Assembly (NCBI GenBank): GCA_947564305.1
Contig: CANOBT010000218.1
Location: forward strand, 1-8,079
DNA: 8,079 nt
Reading direction: 5' to 3'
From: an uncultured Lachnospiraceae bacterium
GTDB taxonomy: Bacteria > Bacillota_A > Clostridia > Lachnospirales > Lachnospiraceae
Below the pieces are notes generated by a model. It was not told the DNA's origin. It was given only the letters and a program-made list of their open reading frames with translations, and ran no database searches. Made by a program: the position numbers and the translations under genes. Below, piece by piece: positions 1 to 6,411 of this stretch (position 1 is its first letter; every line of letters begins with the position of its first letter).

Positions 1-404
1 TCCTCCTCTATCCCTGTCTCATATCCATTTCTTATATGAAGGTAATATACAATATATGCCTCATTCTTCCCTATATCCTGTCTCGTTGCTTTCTGGATAA
101 AAAGCGCCCCTGCGATCAATAGCTGCAGATAATTGAAAAGACTTTCCGGACAACTGACAGACGCCAGCAGTTCAATACCCGCCGCGATTGCCTTTTTGAA
201 ATCCATTCTGATATTTCCGAATTTATAAGAAACAGCTTCATTTCCCAGAAAAACCATCCCTTTTCTCGCATCATCCGGAATTACCATAATATAATTATCT
301 ACAATACTGTTCCCTGTACTTTCTTCTAACCCAAGCATATCAGCTTCCAGAGCCAATTTGTTCTTTAATTCATTGTCATAATCTAACGCTTCCTGCCTCG
401 TCAT
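1..404 (-). CDS. Uncharacterised protein, fourth gene of the NACHT operon (3' end outside the window)
   Basis: The reading frame is open from an ATG at 402-404 to the window edge, giving 134 residues with no stop seen. I do not recognise the family. The N-terminus (MTRQEALDYDNEL) is charged and helical-looking. A middle part reads like mixed strand and helix (DNYIMVIPDD, then GNEAVSYKFGN), followed by an alanine- and leucine-rich helical stretch around residues 70-105. That stretch could be a packed helix and is not a convincing membrane segment. No catalytic motif is visible in the portion present. Its start overlaps the stop of the metallopeptidase gene as ATGA, and an AGGAG lies 7 bases upstream of the ATG inside that gene, so translation is probably coupled. 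The tight coupling suggests it works with the peptidase, for example as a partner, substrate or regulator. That role is inference. Confidence 0.8.
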   Translation of the reverse strand, partial: MTRQEALDYDNELKNKLALEADMLGLEESTGNSIVDNYIMVIPDDARKGMVFLGNEAVSYKFGNIRMDFKKAIAAGIELLASVSCPESLFNYLQLLIAGALFIQKATRQDIGKNEAYIVYYLHIRNGYETGIEE

Positions 405-1483
405 AGCTGCTCTCCTCTCATCTGATTTCTTCTTTTTATATGAAGAACCTTATCAAGCTTCCCCTTTTCCATTTTCAGGAGTACCTGATCTTTATATTCA
501 TCATATACATCCAAAAATCCGCTATACAGATGATTCCCATCTACCGTATCGAAATCATATTCATCTTTATTAACAATCGCAAACAGCCTGTTCTTTCTGT
601 CACCCGGCAGAGGATGCTGCGGATCATAAAATCTGGTCTTATACAGCACCCTGTCTGTATAATAATATAAATCAAAGAAATCCATATACATCATGGGTGC
701 AAGGTATGTATATTCTTCCAAAATCCGCTTATCTCCATCGTTTTCTATGATAATTCTCAGCACAATATGATATGCTATCATGTCTGCATCATACTCTTCT
801 TTCTCCGGATGCCGCTCGGAATACGTTTTCCCAATGCTTGCCAGATACGCATGTGCAACCTCATGCGCCAGGCTGAAAACTACAACAGTCCAGTAACAAT
901 CCTCTGCAAGCTGCAGTATCTGCACATCGCCGGATACCAACTGCAGCAGCACATCGTTTGCATACTGTCCCTGCATTTCTCCAAAAATACAGACGTTATT
1001 CATCAGAAACAGGATATATCGGAAGCACTCACTATAAACATCCAGATTCTCAAACTCCTTTGACCATTTAAGCATGGCAAGAAAAAATGCGATCACTGTT
1101 GATTCAAACAACTCATCAATATGAACAAACGCCGGATTTTCTTTGTCGTTGTATATATAGCTGTTAATCGTCTGCTGATAGCGGTTGCTTAAGGTTATCC
1201 CATCCCCCTCATATCCGTATTCCTTTTTAAAATATTCTTTCACTACGGCAAACATGTTTTGCAGATTATATCTCTCCATGTTTTTCCGTAACTGTTCTTC
1301 TGTAAAATCGTTGGAAAAATACTGCAGCATTCTTTGGATCTCTCTTTCGCCGTCCTTCACGCTGCTTCCTCTGAATTTGAACAGGTCATACATCTGCGGA
1401 ACCATGAACTTTTCCATGAATGGTATTTCAGGCTGATTTGGAAATATATCCTTGCTATCCTTTTCCATCATTCTTGTCCTCAT
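401..1483 (-). CDS. Putative zinc metallopeptidase (HEVAH...ExxAD), third gene of the NACHT operon
   Basis: This 360-residue protein carries HEVAH at residues 207-211. It is followed about 19 residues later by EYDAD (230-234), matching the HExxH...ExxAD arrangement of gluzincin-type peptidases such as M48 and, more loosely, ImmA/IrrE-like proteins. H207, H211 and E230 would bind zinc and E208 would be catalytic. I cannot assign a named family outside this core. The roughly 200 residues before the motif and 125 after it look soluble and mainly helical, with no signal peptide. A hydrophobic patch at 129-139 (TVIAFFLAMLK) sits within a helix-rich region. The ATG at 1481-1483 has GAGG 7 bases upstream. 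The gene begins 43 bases after the DUF2806-like gene and its stop overlaps the next start by 4 bases. In this operon a cytoplasmic protease could be the effector or an activator of another component; the target is unknown. GC content is uneven and higher than in the NACHT gene in places. Confidence 0.85.
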   Translation of the reverse strand: MRTRMMEKDSKDIFPNQPEIPFMEKFMVPQMYDLFKFRGSSVKDGEREIQRMLQYFSNDFTEEQLRKNMERYNLQNMFAVVKEYFKKEYGYEGDGITLSNRYQQTINSYIYNDKENPAFVHIDELFESTVIAFFLAMLKWSKEFENLDVYSECFRYILFLMNNVCIFGEMQGQYANDVLLQLVSGDVQILQLAEDCYWTVVVFSLAHEVAHAYLASIGKTYSERHPEKEEYDADMIAYHIVLRIIIENDGDKRILEEYTYLAPMMYMDFFDLYYYTDRVLYKTRFYDPQHPLPGDRKNRLFAIVNKDEYDFDTVDGNHLYSGFLDVYDEYKDQVLLKMEKGKLDKVLHIKRRNQMRGEQL

Positions 1484-1499
1484 ATTGTTTCCTCATATT
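1477..1499 (-). repeat. Tandem 10-base repeat across the metallopeptidase start site
   Basis: AATATGAGGA occurs twice with a period of 13 bases, at 1490-1499 and 1477-1486 on the minus strand. The upstream copy supplies the GAGG that serves as ribosome binding site, and the downstream copy contains the start ATG used by the metallopeptidase. The ATG in the upstream copy is in another frame and reaches a stop after 13 codons. It may be a simple small duplication. Confidence 0.6.
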
Positions 1500-1526
1500 A
1501 TTGCCCCAAATCAAACGGCAATTCTT

Positions 1527-2498
1527 TTAGCTCTCTTCTTTCAATAAATCAGCACTTAAATCATTTTCATCCAATCGTGAAAATGCACCAACATAAAACT
1601 TCGGATTCTGCTTTTTTATTTCCTGCAGACATAATAAAGCATATTCTTCATCAGCTTCATACTCAGCAACATCATGAATGACATGAAACAGCTCTTTTCC
1701 ACTATAAGTAAGGAAATATGCTTCTCGCTGAAATAAAATCGGCTTATCATCATAGCTCATAACAACACCGCATAATTTATCATTATGAAATTCCAAGTTA
1801 TTATCTTTACTAATATAAATTGCCAAGTCATGATCTATACTAAGCGCGCCTGCCTCCAGCAAAGGCACAATATGTTCTTCATATGACAGTTTTAATTTTT
1901 GTATATACTCACGGCACTCTTGATGACCATCTTCTTCACAGAAAAAACCAGCCGAATCAATATAATATGAGTCTCCACTCTGCATGACATATCGGCACAA
2001 AAGAGAAAAGGTCTTTGCTTCTTCCGGCGGCATATTCCGAACCATATCTAATGTCCGGAGGGCGCATGATTTTGGTCTTGTAATTTCATTTGCCAATACT
2101 TTCCCCCATAATCTCTGTAGCTCATCATTACTAATATTCCCTACCGCATCAAAAAAGCGCATCAACCAGTCAAAACTAAATTTATCTTTATTGCCGCTGC
2201 TTTGCTCTGATTCTGTGTCATCGTTACGCAGATCAGCAATCACTTCGTCCGCCCGTTTGGCTACTTTTAAAAAGTTCCTGCATTTATAAAGCTCAACATA
2301 TGATAACTTTCCTTCATTTAATAATTCATTTGCAACTTTTTCAAATTCACGCGCCTTAAAAGCTTCTATTGCTTTAATATTTTCTCCTCTTCGGACAAAT
2401 AATGTTGTTATTAACGAAGATACAACGCCCTGAACGGCCGGAGAAGTTATTACTATCTTTCCTATATGTAAACCTGTGTTAAGCAGTTCCATATTCAT
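1527..2498 (-). CDS. DUF2806/TIGR03899-like protein, second gene of the NACHT operon
   Basis: A 323-residue protein of unknown function. The central block at about residues 107-160 (SFDWLMRFFDAVGNIS, then ELQRLWGKVLANE, then an RTLDMV helix and PPEEA) resembles the core of the DUF2806/TIGR03899-like family as I recall it. The late LTYSGKEL (263-270) matches that family's 'LTxxGxEL' ending. Residues 10-35 are hydrophobic (HIGKIVITSPAVQGVVSSLI) and could be one membrane helix or an amphipathic segment. An acidic, glutamine- and serine-rich linker lies around residues 90-104. I chose the ATG at 2496-2498 because GGGAGG ends 8 bases upstream; a GTG three codons earlier overlaps that ribosome binding site and cannot use it. 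Only one base separates this gene from the NACHT stop, so the two are almost certainly co-translated and likely act together. AT-rich like the NACHT gene. Family assignment comes from memory of motifs, not a search. Confidence 0.75.
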   Translation of the reverse strand: MNMELLNTGLHIGKIVITSPAVQGVVSSLITTLFVRRGENIKAIEAFKAREFEKVANELLNEGKLSYVELYKCRNFLKVAKRADEVIADLRNDDTESEQSSGNKDKFSFDWLMRFFDAVGNISNDELQRLWGKVLANEITRPKSCALRTLDMVRNMPPEEAKTFSLLCRYVMQSGDSYYIDSAGFFCEEDGHQECREYIQKLKLSYEEHIVPLLEAGALSIDHDLAIYISKDNNLEFHNDKLCGVVMSYDDKPILFQREAYFLTYSGKELFHVIHDVAEYEADEEYALLCLQEIKKQNPKFYVGAFSRLDENDLSADLLKEES

Positions 2499-2499
2499 C

Positions 2500-5277
2500 C
2501 TACTCACCTCCCTTTATCAGCAATCTCTTTTTTTCTTCACTTACGCCAGTCCAATCCGCAAACTCTAAATCTGCTTCCGCAAGCATCTCCACAATATTGA
2601 GATCATCCAGATCAAACTGCGCTATTTTTACACCATTTAACTTTGTCATTTCCATAATGCAATTTCTCCAATCAGCACTCTCTATCTCTACATTACTAAA
2701 ATCAGCCCTCGTAAGATCTGCCCCATGGAAATCCGCATCTATAAGCACCGTCTCATCAAAGTTCGCGGCAGTCAAATTGGCAGAAGCAAAATTTGTTTCT
2801 TTTAATTTTGTGCCACAAAAATAGGCTCCTTCCAAATTACTAATCTCGAAAACCGTTCTTTCCAGTAACGCTCCTGTAAAATTAGCAGCACACAACTGTG
2901 CACCGGAAAAATCTGCATCACATAAATCTGCGTTGTTAAATTCCGCTCTGTCAGCAACTCCGGAAAGCATAATACAATTCCGCATGATACAATTTCTGAA
3001 TGATGCACCCGAAATAATACTTTCTTCAAAATGACTTTCATTCAATATTGTATTATCAAATACCCACCACATCATATTTGCTTTGGAAAACTCCGCACAT
3101 GACAAATCCAACATCTCGTCTTCTGTTTTATCTGTTTCTAACCCAACAAACATCTTCAATAATTTACTTAAATTATTCTCATAAACTCGAACCTTTTCCT
3201 CTAATTCATGGTAAGAATTCACGCAAATTTTGCTGCACCGCCTATTCTCATCAGTAATAAAAAATGGATAATTCGTGTTAAATCCCTGAGTAAACACATC
3301 TGTAAGAATATCGGAAAAATGCTGTTTTGTTATTCTAACTCCATCCACTACAAAGCTTTCATTTAACAATATCTCTTCTATAAATTTAAGAATTTCATCC
3401 TCTAAAATGTTATCTGAAAAAAGATAAAGCAACATCTTTAACTGTTTCGCAGGAATCAGCTCTTTAGAATTCCTGTAGAGGAATTCAATAATCGCAACAG
3501 CCGCCAAATATTCATAAAATGTTTTATGAATAAACTCAATCTCTGACTGTTGCCAATCCATTTCATTATAAGCCTCCCGCAGGAAGAACAACAAAACCAG
3601 TTTAGATGGATTATCCTTCTTATGAAGCTGAATCCAGTTTTCACACATTTCTGCCTGTCCCATACATTGACAATAATAATAAATTGCCCGAATCGCCACG
3701 GCCCGACTATGTTCTTTATATGCACAGCCCCCTAAATATCGAAGCATTTGTTGATATTCTTTATATTCCTTTGACTTAAAATATATTTCTCGTTCTGTCT
3801 CACGGTTATACTCTCTTGTATAGATATGCCTGAATATGGTCTCATATAGTTTTGCCGTATTCTTAAAATCCTCAAATCTGCTTCCTGCATGTTTCATCGT
3901 CCAGACGACCAAAAATAACAGCAAGGGTGATTTACTTAATTCATCAAATTGTTCATTTCCCATCGGGAGCTGTTGCTCTATATGAAATGCATTCGTCAAT
4001 TTATTCCAATAAATTCCCCTTAAATCTTCCTTTAGCATTTCTTTCGGATCTTCAGCTTCTCCGGCTCGTTTTGTCAGTTCATACTCATCCAGAAAAAGCG
4101 GAAGCATCTCCAATTCTTCGCCCCTGACTTCTTCTATTGCTCTTTTCATCACCTGACTTCTCCCACTTATAATACCAGCCCACGGTATTCCCCAATCACA
4201 GTTCTCCAGCCCCCTTATCAATTCAAGAGAATTATCATATACCATGTGACGGATTTCGTCTAACCCATCTATGATCAGAAGCCTTTTTTCTTTCAGTCTT
4301 TTATTAAAAAACCACGGGTAGTGATTCTTTATATATTTTTCCAATACCGATAATGCATTCTCCTTTTCTCCAAATCCCAGGCGATGCAGCTCTATAAATA
4401 CAACAAATCCATTTGTCTTTGCAGTCGCAGTCATAGTAGCAGCAACTAACTTTACCAGGGAAGATTTTCCTATACCTGGTTCACCGTGTAAAAATAAAAG
4501 CGGTGCCTGATTTCGCTCATACCATTCCCATATATAACTTGTCGTATCCACAATAAGTGATGACTCTTTTAGTCTCCCATTCAATAAATTACGCTCTGAT
4601 AATTTACCATGAAGCGAAATATAAATCTGCTTCAGACAAATATCCTCTTTTAATATCTGCTGGAATATTAAATCCCTTAAACGTTTCTGTGATTCCAGCC
4701 TTTCTTTTTCTTCTTCCTCTACCATCTGTATTTGTTGTTGACCTACATAATAAGAAACCTTTTCATCGATTTTTTCATCTCTCTTCTGTATCTGCTCATG
4801 AAAATCCTGCGTCGTATGTAATATGTACCACCGGTACAATAACTCTCTTTTTATGATCTCTTCATAAAACTGCCTGTACCACACTTCTAAATTTCTCTGT
4901 GCAACATAATATGGATTTACCTGAAGCAATGCAGCTTTCACATCTCCTTCTGTTAAATGTCCATTTTCTATCCAGGTTCCATAAAGCATTTCACAGGCGG
5001 CTGCCATTTGTTCCTGCTTATTTACACACAATCCCATATATCTTTTTACACTGGCTTCTATTGCATCATAAAGCTGGCCCTCCAGTGATTCTTCCTTTCC
5101 TGGCAGCCTGCGCTTGATTTCTTTCCACAATAATCCGCTTCCAATGTCTGCGGATTTTGATATTACATAGTCTCCAACCGAAAAGCCTAAAAGCTCAACA
5201 CCAAGCAATGCGGCTATTCCTGTCACGATTCCCACCTCTTTTACTAGTTCAATTAAAATAATTGCTCGGAAAGTCAT
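2500..5277 (-). CDS. NACHT-type STAND NTPase with C-terminal pentapeptide repeats
   Basis: A 925-residue protein built like a bacterial NLR-related (bNACHT) sensor. Numbered from the chosen start, residues 1-150 are an unassigned N-terminus with a hydrophobic stretch at about 5-40. A charged, coiled-coil-like segment covers about 160-205 (VEEEEKERLESQK). The NACHT NTPase begins near 255: Walker A GEPGIGKSS at 265-273, Walker B LLIIDGLDEI at 333-342 with the NACHT-typical DGxDE, and a sensor-like IISGRS at 369-374. FIHKTFYEYLAA at 582-593 matches the conserved helix found C-terminal to NACHT domains. Residues 723-910 are pentapeptide repeats of the A(D/N)LxxAxF type, expected to form a right-handed beta helix. 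bNACHT proteins are known antiphage proteins; that this one is, and that the repeats sense the trigger, is inference. The N-terminus would hold the effector or adaptor part but matches no nuclease, TIR or protease motif I know. The ATG at 5275-5277 is preferred over GTG 5301, which has no ribosome binding site. First gene of the four-gene operon; AT-rich. Confidence 0.93.
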   Translation of the reverse strand: MTFRAIILIELVKEVGIVTGIAALLGVELLGFSVGDYVISKSADIGSGLLWKEIKRRLPGKEESLEGQLYDAIEASVKRYMGLCVNKQEQMAAACEMLYGTWIENGHLTEGDVKAALLQVNPYYVAQRNLEVWYRQFYEEIIKRELLYRWYILHTTQDFHEQIQKRDEKIDEKVSYYVGQQQIQMVEEEEKERLESQKRLRDLIFQQILKEDICLKQIYISLHGKLSERNLLNGRLKESSLIVDTTSYIWEWYERNQAPLLFLHGEPGIGKSSLVKLVAATMTATAKTNGFVVFIELHRLGFGEKENALSVLEKYIKNHYPWFFNKRLKEKRLLIIDGLDEIRHMVYDNSLELIRGLENCDWGIPWAGIISGRSQVMKRAIEEVRGEELEMLPLFLDEYELTKRAGEAEDPKEMLKEDLRGIYWNKLTNAFHIEQQLPMGNEQFDELSKSPLLLFLVVWTMKHAGSRFEDFKNTAKLYETIFRHIYTREYNRETEREIYFKSKEYKEYQQMLRYLGGCAYKEHSRAVAIRAIYYYCQCMGQAEMCENWIQLHKKDNPSKLVLLFFLREAYNEMDWQQSEIEFIHKTFYEYLAAVAIIEFLYRNSKELIPAKQLKMLLYLFSDNILEDEILKFIEEILLNESFVVDGVRITKQHFSDILTDVFTQGFNTNYPFFITDENRRCSKICVNSYHELEEKVRVYENNLSKLLKMFVGLETDKTEDEMLDLSCAEFSKANMMWWVFDNTILNESHFEESIISGASFRNCIMRNCIMLSGVADRAEFNNADLCDADFSGAQLCAANFTGALLERTVFEISNLEGAYFCGTKLKETNFASANLTAANFDETVLIDADFHGADLTRADFSNVEIESADWRNCIMEMTKLNGVKIAQFDLDDLNIVEMLAEADLEFADWTGVSEEKKRLLIKGGE
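2505..2512 (-). promoter_or_regulatory. Ribosome binding site that fixes the start of the DUF2806-like gene
   Basis: GGGAGGTG lies inside the last codons of the NACHT gene, 8 bases before the ATG at 2498 (counted from GGAGG). It rules out the GTG at 2505-2507, which falls inside the site itself. The NACHT stop TAG sits between the site and the ATG, an arrangement typical of terminating-ribosome coupling. Confidence 0.75.
2524..3111 (-). other. Pentapeptide-repeat coding region of the NACHT gene
   Basis: This stretch codes for about 190 residues with a five-residue period, seen as runs such as ADLCDADFSGAQLCAANFTG and, later, ANLTAANFDE and ADFHGADLTRADF. Leucine, phenylalanine or isoleucine recurs every fifth position, with alanine or a small residue two positions before. 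The first repeats (SCAEFSKANM, then ESHFEESIISGASF) are looser, and the last (AEADLEFADWTG) ends 13 residues before the stop. This is the expected signature of a stacked beta-helix domain. Confidence 0.85.
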
Positions 5278-5281
5278 TTTG

Positions 5282-5286
5282 CCTCT
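5282..5286 (-). promoter_or_regulatory. Ribosome binding site supporting the ATG start of the NACHT gene
   Basis: AGAGG followed by CAAA and the ATG at 5275-5277. The spacing of 4 bases is a little short but workable. The longer GTG form starting at 5301 has only an A-rich run upstream of it and sits a few bases after a -10-like box, so it would have almost no leader. Confidence 0.55.
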
Positions 5287-5307
5287 ATATCCTAATATCA
5301 CTTTTTT

Positions 5308-5318
5308 ATTGTATCATA
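5308..5318 (-). promoter_or_regulatory. Candidate -10 region of the NACHT operon promoter
   Basis: On the minus strand two overlapping boxes resemble a sigma-A -10 element: TATGAT (5313-5318, five of six to consensus) and TACAAT (5308-5313). I could not find a good -35 box at 16-18 bases from either, so this is a weak candidate. Transcription starting near 5300 would give a leader of about 20-30 bases before the ATG at 5277. Activation by another factor would fit the poor -35, but that is speculation. Confidence 0.3.
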
Positions 5319-5408
5319 TTTTCACTACAATTCACCTAAAATCTTTATTTGTAAAAATATAAGGTAACTTCCGAAGCAATCTGCATTCAAAAAGTGCAAA
5401 ACGCAAAA

Positions 5409-5434
5409 TTGCCAACGAGAATGTCCGCTGGCAA
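5409..5434 (-). terminator. Hairpin terminator after the exporter/tocopherol-cyclase-like operon
   Basis: On the minus strand TTGCCAGCG and CGTTGGCAA form a 9-base-pair stem (one G-T pair) around the 8-base loop GACATTCT, followed by TTTTGCG and then more T-rich sequence. The T run is short and interrupted, so termination may be partial. It lies 64 bases after the stop of the tocopherol-cyclase-like gene and about 130 bases before the NACHT start, and therefore separates the two operons. The same stem can form on the plus strand, but no gene points that way. Confidence 0.6.
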
Positions 5435-5497
5435 ATCAATTTTATATGAGACTAATAAGAATTCATTATAATTAATTTATAAACACTGTAATAACAT

Positions 5498-6343
5498 TTA
5501 CTCCAATAATTCATATTCAAAAGAAGCCCTGTCCGTCGTAAAAGAAAAGATAGGGTATTCTCCTTTTCGGAATCTGTAAAATGCCCGGCAGGCCGCATTT
5601 TCATGAATCGTCCTTACCATATCCCCATTAGCCGGAGCATTCAGAGGGCTTCTGACCTTTTCTAACAGCCTGGCTTCTAATTCCAGATTCCCCTGCACAA
5701 TCCGAAGCCTCCCATTCCGAACCTGCACCGCTTTTGCCCCCAGATAAGTTGCCAGCCGGTATTCTCTGCCCTTCCACAGCACAACACCAATGATGCCCCG
5801 AAAATGAAAGCCGGCAACCGGGACATCTGCCACAGCCAGCATCAGCGAGCCTCCCGGAAAGCTGCATTGCGTCCACGCATATTCCCTGGGAAAAGAATGT
5901 CCTTCGTCTCCCTCCCAGTATCCCACTGCATTCTGAAACAGATATTCCTTCCCATTCACCTTCATCCTTCCATAGACCAAATGCCGCATACTCCGCACAC
6001 TATGCCGGCATTCCAGGAAAGGAAATATGGAAAACGGCCCCATGATGTCATATTTCAAAGGAAAAAGGGAGCCAAACCTCAATTCTCCGCTTATATCCAG
6101 CTTTGGCGTATGTACTGCCAGAAGAATCCCCCTCTCTCCAAACCGACTCCTTCCGATCCAAATATCCTTTCCTGTCCGGTGGAATGCCGCAGCAGGATAA
6201 TCAACGTTCCACGCATGATTCTCCGTAATGACCTGAATGGAACAAGATTTCTTTTGTCCTGACCTGTGAACCGCAGGGATGATTGACAAGGTCTGGGTTT
6301 CCGACTGGCATTTAAAATACCAGCCGTAAAAATAATTGCGCAT
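5498..6343 (-). CDS. Tocopherol-cyclase-family protein (PF14249-like)
   Basis: A 281-residue protein that resembles the tocopherol cyclase family, whose plant and cyanobacterial members close the chromanol ring of vitamin E precursors. Firmicutes make no tocopherol as far as is known, so the substrate here is unknown. Family features, numbered from the chosen start: YFYGWYFKCQ at 4-13, MGPFSIFPFLECRHSVRSM at about 101-119, YWEGDEGHSFP at 142-152 where I recall YIEKDWGxSFP in most members, and ATYLGAKAV at 198-206. No signal peptide or membrane segment is seen, so it is probably cytoplasmic. I chose the ATG at 6341-6343, preceded by GGAGG with 9-base spacing. A GTG at 6419-6421 would add 26 residues and overlap the permease by 10 bases, but it has no good ribosome binding site and the family motif begins right after the shorter start. 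It follows the permease by 68 bases and probably belongs to the exporter operon. Confidence 0.85.
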   Translation of the reverse strand: MRNYFYGWYFKCQSETQTLSIIPAVHRSGQKKSCSIQVITENHAWNVDYPAAAFHRTGKDIWIGRSRFGERGILLAVHTPKLDISGELRFGSLFPLKYDIMGPFSIFPFLECRHSVRSMRHLVYGRMKVNGKEYLFQNAVGYWEGDEGHSFPREYAWTQCSFPGGSLMLAVADVPVAGFHFRGIIGVVLWKGREYRLATYLGAKAVQVRNGRLRIVQGNLELEARLLEKVRSPLNAPANGDMVRTIHENAACRAFYRFRKGEYPIFSFTTDRASFEYELLE

Positions 6344-6351
6344 ATCTTCTG

Positions 6352-6357
6352 CCCTCC
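6352..6357 (-). promoter_or_regulatory. Ribosome binding site that favours the short start of the tocopherol-cyclase-like gene
   Basis: GGAGGG lies 9 bases (counted from GGAGG) before the ATG at 6341-6343. The in-frame GTG at 6421 has only GGTGAAATG-like sequence upstream, a poor match. This supports the 281-residue form. Confidence 0.6.
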
Positions 6358-6411
6358 ATAGAAAGATACCTTTATTTTTCCACAAATGGCTTTCATTTAT
6401 ACGCAGCTCCC

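Noticed and set aside
2802..3041. Minus-strand 79-residue open frame inside the pentapeptide-repeat region
   Set aside because: It is an out-of-frame shadow of the repeat-coding sequence without its own ribosome binding site.
5302..5497. Possible small RNA or small gene in the intergenic region before the NACHT operon
   Set aside because: Apart from the terminator hairpin and weak -10 boxes I see no start codon with ribosome binding site, no tRNA-like fold and no conserved structure.
6091..6396. Minus-strand 101-residue frame beginning MKAICGK, with a GGGAG upstream of its ATG
   Set aside because: It overlaps the tocopherol-cyclase-like gene in another frame and reads as its shadow; the ribosome binding site match is likely chance.
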